This document shows, piece by piece, positions 43,535 through 54,593 of a stretch of 64,000 nt of DNA (its first letter is position 1; every line of letters starts with the position of its first letter). The notes under the pieces are model-generated. The model saw only the letters and a program-made list of their open reading frames with translations, ran no database searches and had not been told where the DNA came from. The DNA comes from Meconema thalassinum (lineage: Eukaryota > Arthropoda > Insecta > Orthoptera > Tettigoniidae), in contig OX336393.1 of assembly GCA_946902985.2 (NCBI GenBank), positions 364,790,779 to 364,854,778 of the forward strand, given 5' to 3'. The position numbers and the translations under genes are program-made.

Positions 43535-44310
43535 CTAGCAACCCGCCCCAGCTTTGCCCGGGAAAAGTTATGAATACATTACGTGATAAACGCACTTTTT
43601 TCGGCATGATGGCTTAAAATCACTGACTGGACTATTAAATATATTATCATGGAGATGCATGTGCAACCAATTCTGGTCAGACGTAATTTAAGAATGGTGA
43701 GGTTCATGAAACACAAATTCCCTTTCCGTTCAATCTTAACTTGACTGTGTATTTTGCGGAACGAAAATTTCACAGGCGAAATGAAGAAAGCCGATTTGCA
43801 CTTCCAGGGAAACTCCAAACACAATCACTCTTCTCTGAAGTCTTAACTCAACATGCTCGCCCACTAGCTAGGCTGTAACTGGGGTGATAGGCTCGCCCCT
43901 AGCGAGGCCGTAACTGGGGTGATGGGCTCGCCCCTAGCTAGCTCGTAAACTGTCACCTCAGTAATTGAATGGAGCTTGTTGGAAGAAATGAAAACGTGAA
44001 AACACTTACAGTGGGCGATGTATTGAACATAGTGATATGCTCTCCCGGACATTTTTGTTGAACGTTTCATGCTGAACAATTCTTACAGTCGTAGTATATC
44101 GATATTTTTAACGGTTTGCCCAGCGTAAGCTTGAAATGCGCACGGACGCCATGTTTTTTTCGACTTTTTTACTGAAATCGTTACTGCGTGGTTTCCTTTT
44201 ATCATAAATACATTATTTTCTACAGAAACCTTCCTCGAGATATCCTTTACAGAGTGGTGAAAGCCGCATCAAAATCCACCCAGTGGTTCTCGAGATTACC
44301 AGTGACATCC
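43535..44310 (+). repeat. Dispersed-repeat remnant of insect type
   Basis: Begins 'ctagcaacccgccccagctt' and ends 'ggtgaaagccgcatcaaaat', two blocks often seen in repetitive DNA of insects, but the class is not recognised here. It contains a short tandem duplication at 43868-43946 ('ggctcgcccctagc' twice). Confidence 0.4.
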
Positions 44311-44315
44311 AAGAA

Positions 44316-44538
44316 GGAAGGAAGGAAGGAAGGAAGGAAGGAAGGAAGGAAGGAAGCTTGTAGTTTAACGTGACCGTTAATCTCGAGATCATGAGCCACG
44401 GGACCTCATTTTTACTTGGAATCCGAACCACAGGACATGGCATTTCACTTCGAAAGTCTCACATGCAATGATCGGGAATCGAACCCGGACCGCCTTGGTG
44501 AGAGGCATACAGCTAGACCGCTGAGCCACCACGCCCCC
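44316..44538 (-). mobile_element. SINE-B copy with (GAAG)n tail
   Basis: Duplication 'tgacatccaagaa' at 44303-44315 and 44539-44551. The tail (44316-44355) is a GAAG repeat, i.e. CTTC on the SINE strand. Confidence 0.95.
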
Positions 44539-44551
44539 TGACATCCAAGAA

Positions 44552-45455
44552 TCGGGGACATTGTTTTATAGGTACTAAGTAGAGTTTTTTAATTTTTATT
44601 AATTTTTTAAAATGTTTTTGTTCTTTTCTTTTATTTTATTTTTGCATAACATTCTGAAAGATTCATTTTCTTCGAAATAATAATAAACTAACGATTGTTT
44701 TGTTTTTGTTCGTTTTACACTGAGAAAATGCAGGATCGATTTGAGTGTTGTTTTCAGTGTTTTCTGATAGCGTGTTCTATACAATGGTGAGCTGAGCTTT
44801 AGTATTGAATATAAATCTAGATAGCAAGGAGAGTTCATTCGGAGACAACTGAGATGAAAGTAGGACAGCAGGTCGAGTAAGAGTGGGAGAGATAGGCTTG
44901 TGTTGGGGAGGGTTTTCATGTACAAGTAAAATGCAAATCGATTCATTTTCGAGGAGCAGAACAGTGATAGTAAAACATACAGATAAGAAAGTACTGAAGG
45001 CACTTGAGGGTGGATGAGGTAGTTTCAGAATGGAGAGAGTTTGCCAGTCAGGTCATTGACCTGTCTGATACATGAAGTGATCTGCACCCTTATCACCGTG
45101 ATTATATTTGTGGACAAAGGAAGGTAACATGGCTAGTTTGTTTGAGTGTGCCCTCTTCACAGGTGTTACGGTGCGTTCGTTTTATCGCTCTATCAACAAT
45201 AATTCTAGTCTCAGGGATAATTGAGAATAATGGAGGAGACCTACTGTAGGTTTGAATCCCACCTCAGTTATTCTAGGAGTAATTTTTCATGATTTTCAAC
45301 TTCTTCTTGTTAGTGACGGGATAATTTACTTAAAGGCAAGGCCACTTGCTGGTCTGAATTCGGATACATTTCTTTTGATTCTTGATAACCCCTGTACTTC
45401 ATACAACAATATAACATACGGTAATTAATTAGATGCTTTGCGGTGTACTGTAGAA
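44552..45455. other. No recognisable gene
   Basis: The minus frame 44599-45003 is leucine/serine rich, with no recognised domain. A SINE-D-like scrap ('ggtttgaatcccacctcag') is at 45249-45267. Confidence 0.3.
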
Positions 45456-45457
45456 TA

Positions 45458-45927
45458 CACTTAGTGACCAAACGGCACGGAAAGGATAGTCCCATGAGAA
45501 AATATTAGCTAGTGAAGTCTATGCGGCTCAGGTCCCTCCTTACAGTGCTGATAGAAATGGGTTTCTGACTCCCAACATTCACAGTAGCCCTTCGTATGGT
45601 TCAGCTGAGGTGGCGTGATGTCCGTTCGTTAAACTCCTGTGGTCGTCCCGTGTGGTGGTCTAAGTGGATGGTAACATTATCTCTGCGATATTGAAGATCC
45701 ACCCTCGACACTGTTGAGCTCAGAAATCCTAATTCAAGTATAATCTCCGAAATGCTATGACCATGCCCCTTGCAAGTCTGTTAAATTGCGACGTGTCGCC
45801 ATCTTCACTACACTCGTGTCTGTGACTGACTGATCTGCTCCGCCGCAGCTAGCTGCAACGCTCAGGAGTCATCCACTGTACATTTTCTCATGGGACTACC
45901 TTTCCCGTGACCTTTGACCACTAAGTG
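45458..45927. mobile_element. Tc1/mariner-type MITE, 470 bp
   Basis: Inverted ends begin 'cacttagtg(a/g)ccaaa' and share 'agtcccatgagaaaat'. TA flanks at 45456-45457 and 45928-45929. No open frame of note. Confidence 0.85.
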
Positions 45928-45929
45928 TA

Positions 45930-46187
45930 ACTTGTATCTTCATGATACTCCTACAACTAGAGCTCATAATCAACAAATTTATAATTAATATGATAATTTT
46001 ATTGTACGGGTAGCATTATTTAAATAAACAAATGTCACATATATCCAATGGTACAATACACTTAAATAGGTCTTTTTGTTGCTTGGCCTGTTTAATTTGC
46101 ATGGCGTTCTGCGTCACGCAGGTTAACTGTTTTAAAAGAAATGTGGTATTATTGTGACAAGAGCAGCATAGCTTTGATGGGGCTCAA
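45930..46187. other. No recognisable feature
   Basis: A/T-rich. Confidence 0.3.
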
Positions 46188-46198
46188 TTCGAAAAAGT

Positions 46199-46527
46199 TT
46201 TTTTTTTTCGCGTATGGCTTTTAGTGCCGGGAGTGTCCGGGGACATGTTCGGCTCGCCAGTTTTGTAGCTGCTTCGAGACGGACACCCGATGGGTGAGCT
46301 ACAAGTACCGTTGGGGAGGAAAGTGGGAATGGAAGGTCGAGGAGTTGGAAGGTAGCGGCTGTGGCCTATAGGTAGGGACCAACCCCGGCATTTTCCTGGA
46401 AGGAAGATGGGAAACCACAGAAGACCATCTTCAAGGTTGCCGGCGGGGGGATTCGAACCTCCTCGCCTCCCGGATGTGAGCGACTGCCAGCAGTCATGCC
46501 GTAACGACCACGGCTAACTCACCCGGT
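46199..46527 (-). mobile_element. SINE-F copy, full length
   Basis: Duplication 'ttcgaaaaagt' at 46188-46198 and 46528-46538. Reverse complement of 42727-43060, with a T-run start (the A tail). Confidence 0.95.
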
Positions 46528-46579
46528 TTCGAAAAAGTATGTCGGTGCTATCCTTGAATATTTTGTGAAGTAGAAATGC

Positions 46580-46673
46580 ACCTATTCAAACTCCAAATCA
46601 CAAGAAACCACAAGTTTTTAAGATTTTCGTAATTATTTGAGTCTAGGTTTAGAATAACAGTGACCGGATTATA
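46580..46673 (+). repeat. Diverged repeat shared with 61788-61880
   Basis: Both segments read 'attcaaac(t/c)ccaaa' and 'ttcgtaattatttg'-type sequence in the same orientation on either side of the LTR element. They are too far from the ends to be its target duplication. Confidence 0.6.
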
Positions 46674-46675
46674 AC

Positions 46676-46722
<47 letters not shown>
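46671..46722. repeat. (AAT)n microsatellite
   Basis: About 16 AAT triplets just before the LTR element. Confidence 0.95.
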
Positions 46723-46758
46723 ATTTATTGCAGCCAAATGGCCATCTCAATTATATAC

Positions 46759-49700
46759 TGTACCCATGTGAGTAATCTCGGTGGATAATATGCATCTGCC
46801 TCCAGCTAGCATCAGCTCTCAGGCGTGTACGGTAACCCCAATTGAGCAGTGCATATTTTGGATTTGAGGCAAAAAGGTATCAACTCTACAATGATAAGGC
46901 ACAACTCTATTCTAAAACTTTAATTCAATAAAATAAATCATGGCTTCAAACACAAAACAATACCCAAAAAGCATAAAATAAAGCAAACAAAATTTTACTT
47001 CCACAATCCACAAGTAAACAAATATAAAATCACAACAAAGTCATACCTAGCCATAAGGCTTTACCCTTCTGTGAACTTCACAAGGATATACTAGTGCGCT
47101 GATGCACCTACGACTTCAAAACAAACTGTACATTAACATAACAGTCATACAATGTGACTTCTTTAATATTACAACAAGGATTATTCCTTAAACCTCTTTA
47201 TGTTAAACAATTATGTGTGCCGTGCGTGTTTTAATATTTTTCTTCTCACCAATGAAATGCTTTGCATGCATTTACCTATTTGGACGTTGCACCAAAATCA
47301 ACGTGCAACTCCATAATTATGTAAGCTACCCCCTACACATCCTCCAATTATATGGTTTCACCGCATGCTGTCTGTGATTCCTAGATAAAACGTTACGTTA
47401 TAGCTTATGTCGGATTGTACGATAGACTACCATGCGCTCATGGCGATTGGCATCTAGTCACCAACTACATGACTTGGCTCCAGTGACAGTACAAATATAT
47501 CATGTAACTATTCGTCAGATAGCTAAAATAATGAACCATCAGGATGAACTATAATTATCCATGTGTTCACAAACCACATGGCTATAATACTCAACATAAC
47601 AATCTTGCATTATATGTCATTTCAACAAGGTCTAGACTCTTCCCTTTATAACTTGCCTGAGCGGCCCGGGTGGTTAGCTCCGACCCTCGGCTAAGGAAGT
47701 CGCTACACAATAGAAAGTGGAATGGGTCGTTTCACCAATTATCTCGACCTCCCTAAAAGTTTGAAAGCCTCCCTCTCCAAGCAGTGAAGATTTACAAGAC
47801 AAATACTGTGTCCTGACCGACACACATGTTCCCAAAGGATCTTAATTGACTATTATGCCAACAGGTATTGAATGAGCTTTTGTAATTATTCCTACGTCGA
47901 GGATAACGATTAATTAATGGCCTCACATGGGTCCATTCAACATGAAGGTTCGGGGTTCGCAATGCATGAGCCTGGCGGTTTGACCGATGTCTCAAGTACA
48001 ATATAGGCGCAGAAAACCACTGTCGCCATGAGTTTCGCTGCCCACGAGCGTAAATAACTCATCAATAAGTTCTCGGGAAATCATAGAGCTCCGAGGTGTC
48101 CTTGTTTCCTCGACTCTATCAAGATTCCAGTCCGGAACACATTTCAATCCTTTCTTCAGAGTTAGGGTCCATCACTAAAACTCTGGAATAAATAATATCT
48201 CCAACAATGTCCACGACATAGGAGAATTCATACGTAGAATAGACTATCTGGCCCCTAATGCTCCATGCTACGACACTCCGACCTATAATATTAAGAGAAA
48301 TCTAACATTTACTCTATAAGCTTCTCAATTAAGCTGCAAATTCAATTCACTAAAAGCTCTTTCATTACTGGTATCATTACTGAATATATGCAATATTCTG
48401 ATATAAAACTTCTTTCCATAGTTATTGTAATGTAATCTCACTGTAACATCTTCCTGCTTAGATTGATAAGTCTTGCAATTAGCGTTTATAATTCTCGCTT
48501 ACAACATTTATTTGTTTCCTGATGCGTTCATTCATACTCTTAATAACCATTATTATTATTATCATCATTTCTCACTGACATAAATGACCAAAATCATTAT
48601 TTATTATTATTATTATAAATCTCATTGACATAAATGACCAAAATCATCATTTATTATTATTATCACATAAATTACCAAAATTTCCGACATAGCTAGACGT
48701 TTTAAACTCGAACAATCGCGTTCGTTGCATTTACATAACTGATTGCCATTCTTAATTCATAGTGGGAATAATTACTCCACTTAATGATGCAAATCAACAT
48801 CTCAACTCTATAAAAATCAACTCAATACTGATTAAACATGGAGGATCAGCCTCCTAACTGATTTTTACTGGCATCTATAAGGAATTCACAATATCTTTAC
48901 GGAATCACAGACATGCAGCGGTCCATACTTCTACATAATCATAACCATAATTTGTGGGGTACTTACATCTCTATAGGCATCTAAGGTGGCTCCGACCAAT
49001 CATATTCTTCCATGTCGCCCGCCATAATGGGTTTAACGCGACATATTTCTCTTGTTTACACACATTTGATTACACATAATTTCTATCACCAACACGACAC
49101 GTTGCATACCTTTCAGGAAGTTATCACTCCCCAAACATGTGAAACACTTCATCAAACACTACTTTAAATGATATTTTTACATATGCATTACACTGAACAC
49201 TCGTCACTTTATACACACTTCAATGCTGAAATTCCCTAGCAGAGATCGAAATTGCAGGTGTCGACGGCATCTTACGTTACCAACTCCTGATTGAAAGTCT
49301 GGTTATCTGCTCTCGGAACTCTCCAACAGTTTTATGACGATCATTACTCCTACAGTAAGCGTCCTGCGTTACATCAATACGCTGGCTCCCAAACATGAGC
49401 GTTAACATCTGGTACTCTCATGGCAATACCAAACACTTAGTAGAGTTTCTTTAGCGCATTCTATCGTAGTTACACATACACGATTAGTTAATACTATACA
49501 CATTGCGCTTAATAAAGTTCAACACTTTCACAAATAATTATATACAATAGTTCTACCGTTAGTCTATACGGTGCTTCATAACTGAACACGTCATAGTTCG
49601 TGCTGCTGATTATGCCTGTATCACGACTATTATTCATACAAGCATATTTACTGTTTCTTTTACACATACCAGTCTTTGTTCGGCGTCCTGATGAATAGAA

Positions 49701-50825
49701 TCGTCATGCGTTTTGCCTTGACGAACTTGCTTCAACCTGGCTGTAGCTGACTGAAGTTTCACTCGAAGACTGCACGTAACTTATTTGAAGACTTCTGTAT
49801 GCGACTTACACGCTGTCTCGTACTGCTGCATATTTGCTGTATACTGATTGCAACTTATTGCCATTGTGCTACAATTGAAAACTGCGTAAGACAATAACTG
49901 GCTGTAACTGCGCTTGGCGGCATGTAGACTGCGTGACAACTGAGTTAGACTGAGCATAGCTGAGTTAGACTGAGAGCTCCTCCTGGGGTCTACTCCCTTA
50001 TATCGGATTTCCACAGAAAGTAGAGCAACATCTTCCCGCGTAATCTTGGCTCCTCTCACAGCATGATTCAGGTCTTCAAACCATGATCATTGTGTTCCTC
50101 TCTCTTCACAGGTCCCAAAACTATCTGTGTGCAAAGGAATCGCTCGTCCAATTAATTAATATTAATTCCTTTCTCCATGGCGTGGGACGCTACCTAACGG
50201 GAAACCCCCGGCAACATCTTCACATCCATCCGCGAACAATGGTCGTTTTACAGTCCTTACGCACATCATTAAATATGCACCAATTTCGCAGGTAAAAGAC
50301 TCTAAAATTATCTTCTTGCCAAGATATTCACCTGTGTGCAACTCTCATCTCGATTCGTTACTCCAATCACGAGTAATCAATGATTTTTCTGGGCATTTCT
50401 CCGCCCCTACTCTAAATCCATTCTCCGTCGGGGAATAACTATGTCATTATTCAGGCCTCACCCCTGGTCCAGACGACATAATGGGGTGACAGAGATGGAC
50501 GTGGCTCCACTGGGACCAACCCACAATTCTGGGCCAATTAGTAAATGTCAGCTCTGCCCTCCTCTGTGCTTCAAGCCTCCAATAGCTTACACCAAATCGT
50601 CTTATAATAATATAATCTGCTCATTATTTCCTACATTATTTTAATAAATAATGCCATTTCATCAAAAATCACACCAGTGATTAAATATACATTTCTTTCG
50701 AGGGGTTTTTACCAAGAAACTCCCTGTACAGATCTCTGGTTCGCTTCCTGGTGGAACCTTTACACTGAGATCACAGTCTCTGAGAACCATGTTCGATTCC
50801 AGTCAGCATAACCCCATCGGGTTCA
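46759..50825 (-). repeat. 3' LTR (4067 bp)
   Basis: Same length as the other LTR. By eye only two differences were found: 46778 T against 57435 C, and 46834 A against 57491 G. Contains near-tandem 'cattgacataaatgaccaaa'-like repeats (48570-48685). Frames inside it are identical in both LTRs and show no domain. Confidence 0.97.
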
Positions 50826-50836
50826 TGTTCCCCTTG
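50826..50836 (-). promoter_or_regulatory. Polypurine tract
   Basis: On the minus strand 'aaggggaaca' directly precedes the 3' LTR start 'tgaaccc'. It would prime plus-strand DNA synthesis. Confidence 0.75.
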
Positions 50837-50927
50837 CAAAACTTATAAAAGTCCAATGCAAGTGGCTTATATAAGTAACCAGCTGACTGTCGACCACCGT
50901 CTGTGTTTACATCTGGGGTCCTTCACC

Positions 50928-52196
50928 TTATCTGGCTGCGAGTGGGTTAGTAGTGTTCCCTCTTCCACACTCGGCCTTGTTTCTGAGCTGTCTATTCTCC
51001 CTGCGAAGGGTCGCGTTTACAGCCTCAACCTCTCTAGCCACTCTGACCATTTCTTCATAGAATTCTCGCAAACACTGGCATTCTTTCTGCTCTCCGCTTA
51101 CACTGGGTAAACTGTCTGCTTCTCGTCCCGTCTCGCCGTTCCAACATTCAAGTCTGCCTGCTTGGCTGCCTCCGCTCTCCACGTTGAGTTGGGTGTGCGT
51201 TACTAATTCTTCTTCTGGTTCGTCGAATTCTTCTGGCGAGTAATAAACTTTTAAGTTGGCTATGTTCATAACGACCTCGTTTCCATTCTCTAAATGCCTT
51301 AACCTGTATGCATTGTTCTGGAGGTCTCTTATCACCTCGAACGGGCCGTGGTAAGCAAAAATAAACTTTTTATACTTCCGTGCCTCTGGATCTGAACTGG
51401 CGGGTTTCTTAATTAAAACTTTCTGTCCCACGAGAAGCGGTTTATGATACCTCTTCGCACGATTCCTTCTCTGACGTCTCTCCGCCTGTGCTTTGAGATA
51501 TTCAAAGGTTCGTTGGATCCTCAATTCTCTACCGGGCTGTGCGTCTACAGGTAATGGAATAACACCATTCCACGGTCTCTCTGGTCTCTGATCCAGATGT
51601 AGAGTAACGGGAACCTGACCTGTCGCCTCATGTACAGTATTATTTATACAGTATTCAATGACTTCTAGAAATTCAATCCAACGCCAATTCGCTTCAGAAC
51701 AGTAGATCTTCATGTATTTCTGGACCTCTCTCATTACTCTTTCAACGGGACTTGCCTCAGGATGGCGAATGGTAGATAAAATCTGCCTAATTCCTAGAGT
51801 TTCCAGTTCTCGACGAAATTCTGCACTAGTAAAGCAACTTCCGTGGTCCGAGAGAATGTTATCCGGCTTCCCCAGAATCGGAATAACTCTCTCTTTCAGG
51901 CGCTTCAAGACCTGTTTTGAACTTGTCTTTTGAATGGGGCACAACACCACCATTTTCGAAAATACATCCATGGCTACAAAAATGTGTCTATTGCCTCTAC
52001 GTGCTCTAGGCAATGGTCCAAAGTTGTCGATACTCAATAGCTGCCTTGGCTTCTCTGGTAATAACGGGATAGGTCGTTGCCTCATTAAAAATGGATTCGG
52101 CTTTACCCTTTGGCAAAGATCACATGTTCTAATAGCATTTCTCACCGTTTCTCTCAATTTTGGCCAAGTAAATGCTTCCTTCAACAGAGCACAAAT
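50928..52196 (-). pseudogene. pol: pol, integrase part downstream of the in-frame stop
   Basis: This frame continues pol directly after the TAA at 52197-52199; there is no good start codon (the first residue of the open frame is a TTG). Residue numbers count from that TTG at 52184. It holds the CxxC half of the zinc-binding domain ('CDLCQ', about 21-25). The catalytic core follows: 'SIDNFGP' (Asp 53), 'LSDHGSCF' (Asp 113) and 'HPEASPVERVM' (Glu 148), i.e. D-x59-D-x34-E. A GPY/F-like module 'HGPFEVIRD' lies near residue 270. The acidic and Gln/Arg-rich C terminus ends at 50928. Integrase would insert the DNA copy into the host chromosome. Separated from the rest of pol by the stop, it could only be made by readthrough. 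Confidence 0.9.
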
Positions 52197-54593
52197 TTAA
52201 TCTATTCCAGGATGTCCAAATGCTCTGTGGGCTAGCCATACTAATCTCCTCTGCAAAGATGCAGGAATTACAATCCTTTGACGTGTGTGATCCACATCGT
52301 CCCACTTGTGTAATATCTGATTATACCATATATAATCTGTTGCCAATGCCTCCGCCTCTCTGTATATCGCAGTTCCCCTTGCTAAGCGTCCCTCGAAGTA
52401 ATCGATTATCATCTTCAACCATGGGTCTTCGCGTTGTAGGTTGGTAATGTTCCTTAAGTCATCCAACGTCTTCTGATCTCGATTCTCAATCTGGACCGCT
52501 AGTACATCTTCTTCTCTAGGGTAACGACTTAATATGTCCGGTATTACATTCTCTTTCCCTGGACAGTATTCTATTTCCACATTAAATTGCTGGATATACA
52601 GGGACCATCTTGTCAATCTCTGACTAGACAAATCTGTCTTTAACAAAAATGTTAAAGCTTTATGGTCTGTTCTCAGAACTATTCGGAAGCCGTACACGAG
52701 TTTGTGCCACGATTGCAACGCGTACAAAATTGCGAGCAATTCTATCTCTGTGATCGTGTAGTTTTTCTCATGGGCTCTCAGTCTTCTGCTTATAAAGGCG
52801 ATAAAAACTTTCTTCTCAGGCTGGTCAACATTTTCCTGGAATAGCATCGCTCCAATCCCAATAAGTGATGCATCCGTCTGTATGATGAACTTCTGGGTAT
52901 AATCTGGGTATCCCAGTTTCACATATTCCAAAAGCATTTGTTTTGACCTCACGAATGCTTCCTGACATTGCTCCGTCCAATTCCATCTGCCGCCTTTCTT
53001 CAATAGGTCCTGCAGTGGTGCTACTGTCGCAGTATAGTTTGGGCAGTGGTTCGAAAAGAATCCAATTACTCCCAAATACTGTCGGACGTGCTTTACTTTC
53101 GTGGGTCGAGGGAAATTTCGAATTACCTCCAATTTATCTGGGTTAGGCTTCACTCCATTTGCATCAATAACATGCCCTAGGAATTTAACTTCCCTCTGAC
53201 AGAAGTGCGATTTCTTGATATTGACCTTAAAGTTCGCCTCTCGAAGGTCATCTAGCAACTTCTTCAGGTCTCTCATGTGCTCCTCCAGAGATTCTGATGT
53301 GAGTAGAATGTCGTCTACATATCTGATGGTACTCTCTTTAACCTCATCTGATAGATTGCGATCTAACGCTCTTATCAGGGCTGAACCAGCTGTTTTCAAC
53401 CCAAAAGGTAGCCTTAAAAATGTGAATGTATGTTGATCAAACATAAATCCTGTCAACAGACTAGTTTTCTTCTCTAATTCAAGATGGTGGAAACTGGATG
53501 TGATATCCAAATTTGAGAATATAGTTTTCCCTCTAAACTTCCTGAGGATCTCTTTAATAGGTGGCACTTGGTCAAATTCCGGAATAACTCTCAAATTTAA
53601 GCGTCTCAGGTCCAAGCAGACTCTGACAGATCCGTCTGACTTTGGTACAATTACCAATGGACTTACATAAGGCGTAGGTGTTTTCTCAATAACGCCCGCC
53701 TCCAACATCTCCTGAATTGCCTCTTTCACTTTAGCATAATGCTTTTCGGCTATAGGGTAGGGTTTCTGCCTAAATGGTGTCCAATCACTGACTTGAAAAG
53801 CATAAGTGAAGTTCTTTATCCGACCAGGTCTCGAATCAAAGACTTCCTTCTGTTCCAGCAATAACTGCTTTAAATTTTCCTTCTCTTTTAGCCCAATTTT
53901 CGCTTCTTCTAGCTTCTCCGAAATATATTCTTCCCATTTGGGTTCCAGATCTTTTTCCAAGTCTGTGGCTAGTGTTTTGAGCTCCGCTTCTAACTGCTCA
54001 ATAGCTAACACTTCTTCATCAGCCACATCTCTGTATGTATGCCATACTTGTTCACTGGATCCTGGTTCAATTTCATTGAGTGCGACCTCTAAGCCTTCAG
54101 CTTCTTCATTCACATGGAACATAACCCTGTCCTGTGCTAGGTCAATTATCACTCTGTATTCCCTTATAAACTCTGCCCCAATAAGTAGGTTATAAGGTAG
54201 TTTGTTTACTAACAGGAAACTCTGTGAGAAAATCGAGCCTCCTATCTGTAAATCTAGGAATACCTGGTATTTACATATCATTGTTCTGTCTGGAATTACC
54301 CCTTTAATTTTGACACTGGAGATCGGTATCTTCAAAATGTTCTCTCTCCGGGCTATTTCATTATATAGAGCTTGTGTCATCAGGCTTACTGTTGATCCCG
54401 TATCTAACAGACTTCTGACTTTTAATCCTGCCACTCTCACAATTATAATAGGCAATTCTCTCTTGACCATGACCTGTGGTCCTCCTGTATCCTCAATCAA
54501 TTCTTCTGGTTTGGCTATCCAATTGATGATGTTAATAGACTTCCATCCATCAGTCTCGAGCTCTTCTAATTTTGGCGTTTTTTTTTTCTTCAG
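52197..54593 (-). pseudogene. pol: pol, protease-reverse transcriptase-RNase H-integrase N terminus
   Basis: The frame is open up to 54983 but only follows gag's other frame there; pol proper begins at the A-run near 54590. Order: aspartic protease ('LLDTGSTVSLM', near 54404); reverse transcriptase with 'CLDLRRLN', 'FLRLPFGL' and catalytic 'YVDD' (near 53320); RNase H with 'TDAS', 'TEIELLAI' and 'TDHKAL' (about 52880-52640); then the first half of the integrase zinc domain ('HRAFGHPGID'). A TAA at 52197-52199 ends it in the middle of that zinc domain, so this copy cannot make a full integrase without readthrough. The rest of the frame is clean, so the stop is probably recent. Confidence 0.93.

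Noticed and set aside
46759..50825. Open frames inside the LTRs (47792-48001, 49781-50059, 50083-50295, 50441-50644)
   Set aside because: They are short, without domains, and identical only because the LTRs are identical.
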